From positions 1 through 51,240 of the forward strand of contig NZ_SMLB01000045.1 in the NCBI RefSeq assembly GCF_004349105.1: 51,240 bases of DNA. Direction: 5' to 3'. Numbering within the stretch: position 1 is the first letter of the stretch; each line of letters starts with the position of its first letter. Below the pieces are notes generated by a model. The model was not told the DNA's origin. It searched no databases and saw nothing but the letters and a program-made list of their open reading frames with translations. The position numbers and the translations under genes are program-made. Source of the stretch: Jiangella aurantiaca. Lineage in GTDB: Bacteria > Actinomycetota > Actinomycetes > Jiangellales > Jiangellaceae. Below, piece by piece: positions 24,272-31,072 of this stretch.

Positions 24272-24478
24272 GCCCGGTCGTCGCGGCGGCGGTGCCGGCG
24301 GGGCTCCGGGCGCTGTTCTTCCCCGAGGGGGTGCGGACGGCGCTCGCCGGCCTCGGTGAGCTCCGGCTGCCGGACCCTGCCGACGACGACGGCGACCGGC
24401 TCTGCACGCCGGAGGCGCCTGACCGGCGAGCCGCTGCGACACGAGGTCACCGGCGACCAGGTGGCCCGCCTCGGCTGA
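24268..24478 (+). pseudogene. Internally deleted 2-hydroxyacid dehydrogenase-like gene
   Basis: Starting at the GTG coupled to the permease stop, the frame gives a plausible N-terminus (VPAGLRALFFPEGVRTALAGLGELRLP), resembling the first strands of actinobacterial D-isomer-specific hydroxyacid dehydrogenases. About 50 codons in, sense is lost. In another frame at 24422-24478 the sequence gives TGEPLRHEVTGDQVARLG and a stop, which looks like the C-terminal tail of the same family. The middle, with the NAD-binding domain and catalytic residues, is missing. Family assignment rests on the two ends only. Confidence 0.6.
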
Positions 24479-24500
24479 CCGCGGCGGCCCGCTCATCCAA

Positions 24501-24572
24501 GTTGATCTTGGAGTAAGGCGGCCATCTATCGGACATTTCGGACCGTGATGCCGGCATTGCTCCAAGATCAAC
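24501..24572. repeat. REP-like palindromic element (13-bp inverted repeat)
   Basis: GTTGATCTTGGAG at 24501-24513 is repeated as its exact complement CTCCAAGATCAAC at 24560-24572, around a 46-base centre. It lies in the 249-bp gap between the broken dehydrogenase and the CBS gene. I recall words of the type TTGATCTTGGAG recurring in actinomycete genomes as dispersed palindromes; within this window I see only this copy. It might also act as a terminator for the ABC operon. The rest of the gap to 24726 shows only the CBS ribosome-binding site. Confidence 0.55.
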
Positions 24573-24726
24573 GGCGACAGCGTCGTCCCCGGCGCGGCAC
24601 CGGACTGACCGCCACCGGCCGGCTGGTCGTCACGTCGTCGGCACGCGGCTCGTGCGGCTGATCGGGTTGTGCGTCCGTCGCCCGTGGGTACCGGTCGAAG
24701 GTAGCGACCGTCAGGAGGAGGAACCC

Positions 24727-25155
24727 ATGGCCAGTGCACGAACCGTCGGCGACGTCATGACGACCGAAGTGGTGACCCTGCCGACCGACGCGTCCGTACG
24801 CCAGGCGGCGGCCGAGATGCGCGACCACGACATCGGCGACGTGATGGTCGTCGACGGTGACACGCTGCGCGGCGTGGTCACCGACCGCGACCTCGTCGTA
24901 CGCGTCCTCGCGGAGAACGGCGACCTCGACGGTCCCGTCGGCGACGTGTGCAGCAGCGGCGACCTCGTCACCGCCCGCCCGGACACGTCCGTCGACGACG
25001 TCGTCCAGATGCTCCGGCAGGCGGCCGTGCGCCGCGTCCCGGTGATCGACGACCAGCAGCGCCCGGTCGGGATGGTCTCGATCGGCGACCTCGCGATCGT
25101 CGAGGACTCGCGGTCGGCGCTGGCCGACATCAGCGCGGCGCCGCCCAACACCTGA
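24727..25155 (+). CDS. CBS-domain pair protein
   Basis: A 142-residue protein consisting of two CBS motifs: residues 8-62 (VGDVMTTEVVTLPTDASVRQ, then DIGDVMVVDGDTLRGVVTDR) and 72-132 (VCSSGDLVTARPDTSVDDVV, then RVPVIDDQQRPVGMVSIGDL). Stand-alone CBS pairs bind adenine nucleotides and often act in stress or dormancy responses. AGGAGGAGGAA precedes the ATG. It is followed by a terminator shared with the convergent mgsA. No enzyme domain is attached. Confidence 0.9.
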   Translation: MASARTVGDVMTTEVVTLPTDASVRQAAAEMRDHDIGDVMVVDGDTLRGVVTDRDLVVRVLAENGDLDGPVGDVCSSGDLVTARPDTSVDDVVQMLRQAAVRRVPVIDDQQRPVGMVSIGDLAIVEDSRSALADISAAPPNT

Positions 25156-25175
25156 CCGACCGGGGACGGTCAGGG

Positions 25176-25211
25176 GCGAAGGCCGGCCGACGCTCGTCAG
25201 CCGGCCTTCGC
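25176..25211. terminator. Bidirectional terminator between the CBS gene and mgsA
   Basis: GCGAAGGCCGGC (25176-25187) pairs perfectly with GCCGGCCTTCGC (25200-25211) across 12 bases. The right arm overlaps the last codons and stop of mgsA, so one hairpin serves both convergent genes. Confidence 0.75.
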
Positions 25212-25643
25212 GCGTTGCCAGTCGCGGTCGCCGAAGTCGGGCCGGATCCGCTGGTAGAACCCGGACAGCAGCGGTGAGGAGATCATCAGATCGGCGCTGG
25301 TGACGTTGCAGGCCACCCCGATGTTCCACACCGCGGCCAGCCGCAGCAGCGCCCGGACGTCCGGGTCGTGCGGTTGCGCCTCGAGCGGGTCCCAGAGGAA
25401 GATCAGAAGGTCGATGACGCCCTCGGCGATCTTCGCGCCGATCTGCTGGTCGCCGCCGACCGGGCCGGACAGGAACCGCGTCACCGGCAGGCCCAGCTCG
25501 TACTCGAGCATGGTGCCGGTGGTACCGGTGGCGTACAGCTGATGCCGGGCCAGCGTGTCGCGGTTGAACGCGGCCCAGCTCAGCAGTTCTACCTTCTTGT
25601 TGTCATGCGCCACGAGGGCGATGTGCCGGCGTACTCCACTCAC
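25197..25643 (-). CDS. mgsA: Methylglyoxal synthase
   Basis: A 148-residue enzyme converting dihydroxyacetone phosphate to methylglyoxal and phosphate, a bypass used when sugar phosphates accumulate. The family pattern is complete: IALVAHDNKK, LYATGTTG, RFLSGPVGGDQQIGAKIAEG, DLLIFLWDPLEAQPHDPD, and VACNVTSADLMISS. The aspartates of GGDQQ and DPL are the catalytic and phosphate-site residues. The GTG start has GAGGA 8 bases upstream. With two DHAP-forming aldolases in the same window a metabolic link is conceivable, but the gene stands alone. Confidence 0.93.
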   Translation of the reverse strand: MSGVRRHIALVAHDNKKVELLSWAAFNRDTLARHQLYATGTTGTMLEYELGLPVTRFLSGPVGGDQQIGAKIAEGVIDLLIFLWDPLEAQPHDPDVRALLRLAAVWNIGVACNVTSADLMISSPLLSGFYQRIRPDFGDRDWQRAKAG

Positions 25644-25684
25644 CCGACCATCCTCGGCCGGTCCGATGACGTCGCGGTTACGCC

Positions 25685-25712
25685 GGTGTCAGCGCTTGGG
25701 TGTCAGCGCTTG
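25685..25712. repeat. Perfect 14-bp tandem duplication
   Basis: GGTGTCAGCGCTTG occurs twice in a row. On the minus strand one copy completes the short reading PSAGLLGGGKR followed by stop, which looks like the tail of a lost gene with its stop region duplicated. It lies in the 96-bp gap between the zinc-finger-like gene and mgsA. Confidence 0.5.
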
Positions 25713-25739
25713 CCGCCGCCCAGCAGGCCGGCGGACGGC

Positions 25740-25994
25740 TCAGGCCAGGACGGGGTGCTCGGCGTTGTCGCTGACGGCTCCGACGCCGGACTCGTGTGCG
25801 CAGTGGGCGCAGCAGAAGACCTGGTCGCCGGCCTGGACGCCGTGGCCGATCACTTTGCAGCCGCAGTGGGCGCACGACGGCGCGACGCGATGGATCGCGC
25901 ACTCGAAGCTGTCGAAGACGTACTCGTCACCGCTGGCCGTGCGCAGGGTGAAGGCGTCCTGGTACTCGTTGCCGCAGACGTCGCAACGGTTCAT
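25740..25994 (-). CDS. Small Cys/His-rich metallothionein-like protein
   Basis: An 84-residue protein with an N-terminal CDVCGNEY knuckle and a C-terminal cluster SCAHCGCKVIGHGV ... VFCCAHCAHESG. That is nine cysteines and several histidines. The second cluster resembles the core of bacterial metallothioneins (CxxCxC ... CC..C), while the first looks like a zinc knuckle, so it probably binds several zinc or similar ions. ATG at 25994 has the strong site GAGGAGGAACC; the longer frame to 26045 has no such site. It is monocistronic. It could alternatively be a general zinc-ribbon protein. Confidence 0.75.
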   Translation of the reverse strand: MNRCDVCGNEYQDAFTLRTASGDEYVFDSFECAIHRVAPSCAHCGCKVIGHGVQAGDQVFCCAHCAHESGVGAVSDNAEHPVLA

Positions 25995-26033
25995 GGTTCC
26001 TCCTCGGTCGGACGCTCGGCCTGTACCCGGGTC

Positions 26034-26060
26034 GCCCCGGCCCATGAGCCGGGCCGGGGC
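26034..26060 (-). terminator. Perfect 10-bp hairpin
   Basis: GCCCCGGCCC pairs with GGGCCGGGGC across a 7-base loop. It lies just past the end of the minus-strand SRPBCC transcript and before the next minus-strand gene, as expected for a terminator. Confidence 0.55.
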
Positions 26061-26072
26061 ACGAACCCGGCA

Positions 26073-26189
26073 CTATCCCAGCAGCCATGCGACCAGCCCG
26101 ATCGCAAGCGGCTTCAGCAGCCAGTCGCCGCCGTGGACGAACGCCGCGACGGTCCCGCCGGCGACGGCGAGCGGCGACACGTCAGGCAT
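26073..26189 (-). CDS. 38-residue hydrophobic small protein
   Basis: A short frame MPDVSPLAVAGG...AWLLG with a mostly hydrophobic composition (AVAGGTVAAFVHGG, LAIGLVAWLLG), consistent with one membrane helix. Its ATG lies inside the last codons of the SRPBCC gene so that start and stop overlap (ATGCCTGA), a coupling arrangement, and a hairpin terminator follows its stop. No family is recognised. Existence is supported by the coupling and the terminator position only. Confidence 0.4.
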   Translation of the reverse strand: MPDVSPLAVAGGTVAAFVHGGDWLLKPLAIGLVAWLLG

Positions 26190-26862
26190 CGGAGCCGCCG
26201 CCCTCCAGCCGCGCCTTGAGGCCGTCGAGGCGCTCCTGCCAGAACGCCTTCATCGCCGCCGCGGCGTCGGCGTCGGTCAGCCGGACGTGCGAGAGGGCGA
26301 TGGTGCTCTTGTCCGGGCCCTTCGCGTCGAACGCCACGTGCACGCGGGTGGCGCTGCGGTCCCAGTCGAACCGCGCGCTCCTCGGCCGCGTCGCCGTCCG
26401 CTGGAGCAGCCGGTCCTCCGGCAGCCAGCCGGCTCGCCGGGACTCGTCGACGACGGCTTCGTAGAGGCGCTCGACGCTCACCGCGACCGTGCGCGAGACG
26501 CCGACGGTGAAACCGTCCTCGTGCTGGCCGATGGCGCGGCCGAGCCGGGCCCGCTCGTAGCTGCCGACGACCGCCTGCGCGTTCCACGCCAACGGCACGA
26601 CGCCGAGCTGGTCGGCGACCCAACGGGCGGTCTCGCGGTGCGACTTCTCCGCGGCGCCCCACTCGTCGAGGAGGTCGAACCACTCCTCCCAGCCGCGGCC
26701 GGTGCGCTCGCGGATGGTCTCGTCGGACGTCGCGAGGACGGGCTGCGCGGCGCCGGGGGCGTCCTGCGCGGCGAGCAGCACGGCCCGGGCGGCGGTGTAG
26801 CTCTCGCCGGTCTTGGCCATGCGGGTGCGGACGAGCTGCTTGAACGATCGTTGCCTGGTCAC
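26182..26862 (-). CDS. DUF4287-like plus SRPBCC (AHSA1-type) protein
   Basis: A 226-residue two-part protein. The N-terminal half contains TGRGWEEWFDLLDEWGAAEK, the DUF4287-like helical motif, preceded by a segment FKQLVRTRMAKTGESYTAAR often seen with it. The C-terminal half (VSRTVAVSVERLYEAVVDES, then RSARFDWDRSATRVHVAFDA) is a START/Bet-v1-like ligand pocket. The exact role of this widespread actinobacterial architecture is unknown. GTG start with AGAGGA upstream. A tiny hydrophobic ORF is coupled to its stop. The 228 bp between this gene and the next (26863-27090) hold nothing recognisable. Confidence 0.8.
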   Translation of the reverse strand: MTRQRSFKQLVRTRMAKTGESYTAARAVLLAAQDAPGAAQPVLATSDETIRERTGRGWEEWFDLLDEWGAAEKSHRETARWVADQLGVVPLAWNAQAVVGSYERARLGRAIGQHEDGFTVGVSRTVAVSVERLYEAVVDESRRAGWLPEDRLLQRTATRPRSARFDWDRSATRVHVAFDAKGPDKSTIALSHVRLTDADAAAAMKAFWQERLDGLKARLEGGGSDA

Positions 26863-27090
26863 CTGGTGTTCCTCTCGTCGGCGGCGCGACGCGACTCACG
26901 CTCGCGACGTCCGCCGGAAAGGACACACCGAACCGGCATCCCGAGGGCTCGAGCCCCCTTTGCCCCCGCTACCGCCGATGGCGTGAGCACCGGAACCGAG
27001 GGTTGGGCGCAGGACGGCGCCACGACGGCAAAATACCACCGCGGGGCGGACTACGCGAGAGTCGCGTCGATGAGCCGCCGGGTGCCCGTC

Positions 27091-27915
27091 CTACGTCACC
27101 GCGCCGGGGCCGTCGCGGAGCACGCCGCGGACGGCCTCGACGGTGAGGGGGTGCGGCTCGAAGTCGGTGAGCCACCAGGTCGCGCCGGCCGCTGCCCAGG
27201 GCGCCGTGTCGGTGCCCGGAACGAGGCTGACCACGAGGTCGTACAGCCCGGTCGCACCGGCCTCGGCGCGCAGCTGCCGCACGGCGTCGGCCGCCTCCGC
27301 GAGCTGGTCCGGGTGCTCGAGGTTCACCGGGAAGAACCCGTCGTGCCGGGCGGCCCGGCGCATCGGAGCGACCTTGCCGGGGTAGCCCGCGATCCACACC
27401 GGGACGCCGCCGGGCCGCGCCGGCGTCGGCAGGAAGCTGATCCCGTCGACGACGTAGTGCTCGCCGCGGTGGTGGACGGTCTCGCCCGTCCACGCGGCAC
27501 GCAGGACGGCCAGCGACTCGTCGAGCATGCCGGCGCGGACGCGATCGTCGAGCTCCTCACCCGTGCGGCTGAACTCCTCGCCGAACCGGTCGCTGCCGAG
27601 CCCGGCGCCGAGAACCAGCCGGCCGCCGGACAGCCGGTCGAGCGTGGCGGTCTCGCGGGCCAGCTTCACCGGCCGGCGGCGGGCGAGCGGGGTCACCATC
27701 GGCCCGATGACCAGTCGCTCGGTCACCGTCGCGGCCGCGGCCAGGACGATCCACGGGTCGGCGGCCGCGCGCACGGGCTCGCGCCAACGCACGTGGTCCC
27801 AGACGAACAGGCCGTCCCAGCCGGCCTCCTCGGCCTCGGCGGCCAGCCGCACCACCACGGCGGGATCGGCGAGCTCGTCGAACAGCGGGAACCACAGTGC
27901 GGAACGCAGCGTCAT
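27091..27915 (-). CDS. LLM-class (F420- or FMN-dependent) oxidoreductase
   Basis: About 274 residues of the bacterial luciferase-like fold: AAEAEEAGWDGLFVWDHVRW, VTERLVIGPMVTPLARRRPV, LSGGRLVLGAGLGSD, and PVWIAGYPGKVAPMRRAARH. In actinomycetes most such proteins use F420, and cofC is present in this window, so F420 is likely but FMN is not excluded. I use the ATG at 27915 because the conserved part begins there; ATGs further up at 27936 and 27975 lie in the promoter of the divergent methyltransferase. Neither start has a strong ribosome-binding site. Substrate unknown. Confidence 0.82.
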   Translation of the reverse strand: MTLRSALWFPLFDELADPAVVVRLAAEAEEAGWDGLFVWDHVRWREPVRAAADPWIVLAAAATVTERLVIGPMVTPLARRRPVKLARETATLDRLSGGRLVLGAGLGSDRFGEEFSRTGEELDDRVRAGMLDESLAVLRAAWTGETVHHRGEHYVVDGISFLPTPARPGGVPVWIAGYPGKVAPMRRAARHDGFFPVNLEHPDQLAEAADAVRQLRAEAGATGLYDLVVSLVPGTDTAPWAAAGATWWLTDFEPHPLTVEAVRGVLRDGPGAVT

Positions 27916-27967
27916 CGGGACACCGTACCCGCACATGTGTGCGGCGTTCCTGGGTAGAGCAGGGAGG

Positions 27968-28612
27968 GTGACCACCGAACTCTCACGGTGCAGCGCCGCT
28001 TTCGGCCGGCTGCGGATCGACTACGACCACCGAGTGCTGCGGCCGCGCCCCTGGACGACCGCGCAGTCGGTGTGGGCCGCCGAGCTGCTGCACGACGCGC
28101 CGCCGGGGCCTGTGCTGGAGCTCTGCGCGGGTGCCGGCCACATCGGGCTGCTGGCGCTGGCGCTCGCAGGTTCCCGCCGCGACCTCGTCCTCGTCGACCG
28201 GGACGCCGTCGCCTGCGCGTTCGCGCGCGTCAACGCGTCACGGGAGCTGCCGGCGGGCGTCGTCGACGTCCGGCGCTCACGGCTGGAGACGGCGCTGGCG
28301 CCGGGGGAGCGGTTCGCGGTGATCCTCGCCGACCCGCCGTGGGTGCCGACGGCGGCGGTCGGACGGTTCCCGCGGGATCCGGTCACGGCGATCGACGGCG
28401 GGCCGGACGGCCTGACCGTGGCGTGGGTGTGCCTCGACGTCATCGCCGGGCACCTGCTGCCCGGCGGGTCCGCCGTCGTGCAGCTCGGCACTGCAGGCCA
28501 GGTGGACCGGGTCGCCGAGCGGCTGGCCGGGGATCCGGCGGCGACGCTGCGAGTCGCCGCCCGGCGGTCCTACGGTGCGCGCGGCATCCTGGCGCTCGTG
28601 CGCCACCGCTGA
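27968..28612 (+). CDS. Class I SAM-dependent methyltransferase
   Basis: A 214-residue methyltransferase. Motif I is VLELCAGAGHIGLLALALAG, the acidic ribose-binding residue is in LVLVDRDAVA, and motif IV is ILADPPWVPT, a variant of the NPPY box found in enzymes that methylate glutamine or nucleic-acid bases (HemK/RsmC-like). No substrate-binding extra domain is present, so the target is not determinable. GTG start follows GGGAGG directly. It is divergent from the LLM gene and convergent with the CDGSH gene 5 bp away. Confidence 0.85.
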   Translation: MTTELSRCSAAFGRLRIDYDHRVLRPRPWTTAQSVWAAELLHDAPPGPVLELCAGAGHIGLLALALAGSRRDLVLVDRDAVACAFARVNASRELPAGVVDVRRSRLETALAPGERFAVILADPPWVPTAAVGRFPRDPVTAIDGGPDGLTVAWVCLDVIAGHLLPGGSAVVQLGTAGQVDRVAERLAGDPAATLRVAARRSYGARGILALVRHR

Positions 28613-28617
28613 CGGCG

Positions 28618-28842
28618 TCACGGCTTCAGCTTGTCGGGCAGCACCTTGTGCGTCCCGTCGCACCAGGGCTGGTCGGTGGACTTGCCGCACCGGCAGACGG
28701 CGCTGACCGGGCGGGTGGTGCGGTGCTGGCGGCCCTCTGCGTCCTGGACGACGTGCTCGCCGCGCAGCAGCAGCGGTCCGCCGGGACAGAGGACGACGTC
28801 GGGATGGTCGAAGTCGGGCACGTGGTCGATCTGATCGGTCAC
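28618..28842 (-). CDS. CDGSH iron-sulfur domain protein
   Basis: A 74-residue protein whose C-terminal half carries the 2Fe-2S motif VCRCGKSTDQPWCDGTHK: C50, C52, C61 and H65, the three-cysteine one-histidine set of mitoNEET-type proteins. The N-terminal half (VLCPGGPLLLRGEHVVQDAE) is the usual beta-rich lead-in. It has no membrane anchor. Its GTG start overlaps the stop of the upstream diiron oxidase gene (GTGA), so the two are made together, and it is a natural electron donor or iron source for that enzyme. That partnership is an inference. Confidence 0.92.
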   Translation of the reverse strand: MTDQIDHVPDFDHPDVVLCPGGPLLLRGEHVVQDAEGRQHRTTRPVSAVCRCGKSTDQPWCDGTHKVLPDKLKP

Positions 28843-29786
28843 GCCGCCGCCCCCCAGTCCGCGAGCATCCGCCGGGCGAACCGGTCCTCCAGCCCGAGGC
28901 AGGTCAGCGCGCCGAACGCGACCTCAGCCGCCTGGGCCGGCTCCTCGTGGACCAGCGCGCCGCAGATGGTCCGGACGGCGAGCTGCTCGTGGACGGCGTC
29001 GGCCTCGATGTGCTCCTGGTAGTACGCGATCATCTCCGCCGGCAGCCCGAGCCGCCCCAGCCCCTGCGCCATCCGCCGCGACGGCAGCGAGCTGGTCGCC
29101 TCGAACGCCGCCAGGTGACCGAGCGCCGCGCCGCGCAGCCGCCGGTGCAGCCCGAACAGCGTCATCGCGTTGTTCTGCATGAGCACCTCGACGGGGACGT
29201 CGTCGACGTAGGCACCGTAGTCCGAACGCAACCCGGCGGCGTCGAGCCCGCGGACGAACAGGTGCGAGTGCAGCCGGTTCGGGTCGCCGCAGCCGTACTC
29301 GTCGTACTGCAGCTCCATCAGCGCCGCCTTGGGGCCGGTGGTGAGCCGCGGCACCACCCACGCCGTCGGGTCGGCCTCCTTGAGGTGGTAGATGGTGCGG
29401 TAGCGCAGCAGTTCCAGCGTCTGGTCGAGGGTGGCCTCACGCTGCACGAACGTGGCGACGGACGCGCCGTCGTCGTTCCCGATCAGCTCGAAGAGCGCGT
29501 CTGCGAACGGCCCGCCGAGCTCCGGTGGTGAGAACCACTCGCGCAACTCCGCCTCGAACCTCCGCTCTAGCGTCCGGCGCAGCGCCAGCAGTTCCGGCTG
29601 CCATTCCAGCTCGTCGTCGACGTCGTCGAAGCCGCGGTAGGACAGCTCGTACAACGTCCACAGGCTCAGGTGCCGGTCGGCGTCGTCGGTGGCCGGGACG
29701 GCGGTCAGCGCGGCGGTCGGCGTCCCCTCGTGCAGGGCGGCCGCCAACGCCTCGCTGAGCTCGCCCCGTGCCTTCGGTATCCGCAT
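28839..29786 (-). CDS. Heme-oxygenase-like diiron oxidase (HDO) family protein
   Basis: A 315-residue all-helical protein of the iron-containing redox enzyme group. The ligand-like positions are grouped as in HDO enzymes: LMELQYDEYGCGDPNRLHSH (E158, D162/E163, H173/H175), ALGHLAAFEATSSLPSRR (H224, E229), and EHIEADAVHE (H259, E261, D263, H266). HDO enzymes use O2 and two irons for oxidative C-C cleavage, N-oxygenation or desaturation. No biosynthetic enzymes adjoin, only the overlapping CDGSH protein, so the substrate may be a common metabolite. Family well supported, reaction unknown. Confidence 0.85.
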   Translation of the reverse strand: MRIPKARGELSEALAAALHEGTPTAALTAVPATDDADRHLSLWTLYELSYRGFDDVDDELEWQPELLALRRTLERRFEAELREWFSPPELGGPFADALFELIGNDDGASVATFVQREATLDQTLELLRYRTIYHLKEADPTAWVVPRLTTGPKAALMELQYDEYGCGDPNRLHSHLFVRGLDAAGLRSDYGAYVDDVPVEVLMQNNAMTLFGLHRRLRGAALGHLAAFEATSSLPSRRMAQGLGRLGLPAEMIAYYQEHIEADAVHEQLAVRTICGALVHEEPAQAAEVAFGALTCLGLEDRFARRMLADWGAAA

Positions 29787-29830
29787 GCTCCGCCAATACC
29801 CCGCGAACGGTGGCCGATGCGGTGCCGGGA

Positions 29831-30798
29831 TCAGAGCGTGAGGGCGATCTTGCCGCGGACGTGACCCTCGCGCAGGTACCGGATCGCCTCGGCGGCCTGC
29901 ACGAGCGGGAACGTGCGGTCGAGTGCGGGGGTGGCGCGGCCGTCGTCGATCATGGTGCGCAGCAGCTCGAGATCGTCCGGGCGGTCGGTGGAGATCAGCG
30001 TGCCCAGGCGCTGGGGCACGAACGGCGACAGCAGCATCGCCCGCAACTGCCGGTCTGTGCCGCCAGCCAGCGACCGCCGTACTCCGAACCGATGATCACC
30101 AGCGTGCCGCGCGGCTCCAGTACCCGGCGCAGCCGCGCCAGCGACGCGTGTCCGCCGCAGTCGAGGACGACGTCATAGCGCCGGCCGCCGGCGGCGAAGT
30201 CCTCCCGGATGTGGTCGACGACGTCCGTGGCGCCGAGCGAGCGGACGAGGCCGACTTTCGCCGTACTGCAGACGCCGGTGACCTCGGCGCCGAACGCTCG
30301 CGCGAGCTGCACGCCGTACGAGCCGACCCCGCCACCCGCGCCGATGACCAGCACACGGTCGCCATCCTTCACCCGGGCCTTGTCGCGCAGGCCCTGCAGG
30401 GCGGCGAACGCCGAAGTGGGCACGGCGGCGGCCGCGGCGAAGCTCAGCCGGGCCGGCTTGCGGGCCAGCTTGGCCGCCGGGGTGACGACGTACTCGGCGA
30501 ACGACCCGGCGGCGGTGCCGAACACCTCGTCGCCCGGCCGGGACGCCGTGACGTCCGCACCGACGGCCTCGACGACGCCGGCGACGTCCAGCCCCGGCAC
30601 CGGGTTCTTCGGCCGGCGCAGCCCGGACACCGGCCGGATCGGGTAGGGCAGCCCGGTGACGAGGTGCCAGACGCCCTGGTCGACGCCGGCGGCGTGCACG
30701 CGGACGAGGACGTCGCCGGGTCCGGGCGTGGGACGGTCGAGCTCGATGCGCCGCAGCTGACTCGGGTCGCCGTAGGCGCGACTGGCCATGGCCTTCAT
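29831..30798 (-). pseudogene. Zinc-type alcohol dehydrogenase/quinone reductase, frameshifted
   Basis: A medium-chain dehydrogenase. The first 248 or so codons give GPGDVLVRVHAAGVDQGVWH, GLDVAGVVEAVG, and the cofactor motif VLVIGAGGGVGSYGVQLA. After GGRWLA the frame turns to nonsense (TGSCGRCCCRRSC), while the neighbouring frame continues correctly with RAMLLSPFVPQRLGTL ... GKIALTL to a stop at 29831. Comparing CTGGCGGCACAGAC with the expected L-G-G-T-D shows that one G is missing near 30060-30070. It is either a recent one-base deletion or a sequencing error; everything else looks intact, so the protein might be real in the living cell. It belongs to the NADPH:quinone reductase-like subgroup with no structural zinc cluster. 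Confidence 0.75.
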
Positions 30799-30802
30799 GC
30801 CG

Positions 30803-31072
30803 TCACTCCACGGTGCGTAGGAGCTGCTCGATCGACGTGGTCCGCGAGCGCAGCTCGGCCACGTCGGCAGCCGTGCGCTGCTGGGCGTCGAGGGTGTTCT
30901 CGGCGAGTTGCTCGTACCGGCCCACGAGCTGGCGCAGCTGGGTCTCCTGCTCGGCGACCAGCCGCGTCTTGCGCATCTCGAGGAACGTCGCCATCGCGGC
31001 GCCGACGAGGAAGATCACCAGGGCGACGACGCCCAGGAAGATCATCGCCTGCGGCCAGGTGATGTCGTCCAT
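30803..31072 (-). CDS. Small membrane protein with C-terminal coiled coil
   Basis: An 89-residue protein with one hydrophobic helix near the N-terminus (AMIFLGVVALVIFLVGAAMA) and a heptad-rich charged tail (RLVAEQETQLRQLVGRYEQL ... RSRTTSIEQLLRTVE), so an inner-membrane protein with a cytoplasmic coiled coil. Its ATG shares one base with the stop of the ArsR-like gene (TGATG), so it is expressed with that regulator. No family name or function is known to me; it may sense or hold the regulator at the membrane. Confidence 0.75.
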   Translation of the reverse strand: MDDITWPQAMIFLGVVALVIFLVGAAMATFLEMRKTRLVAEQETQLRQLVGRYEQLAENTLDAQQRTAADVAELRSRTTSIEQLLRTVE

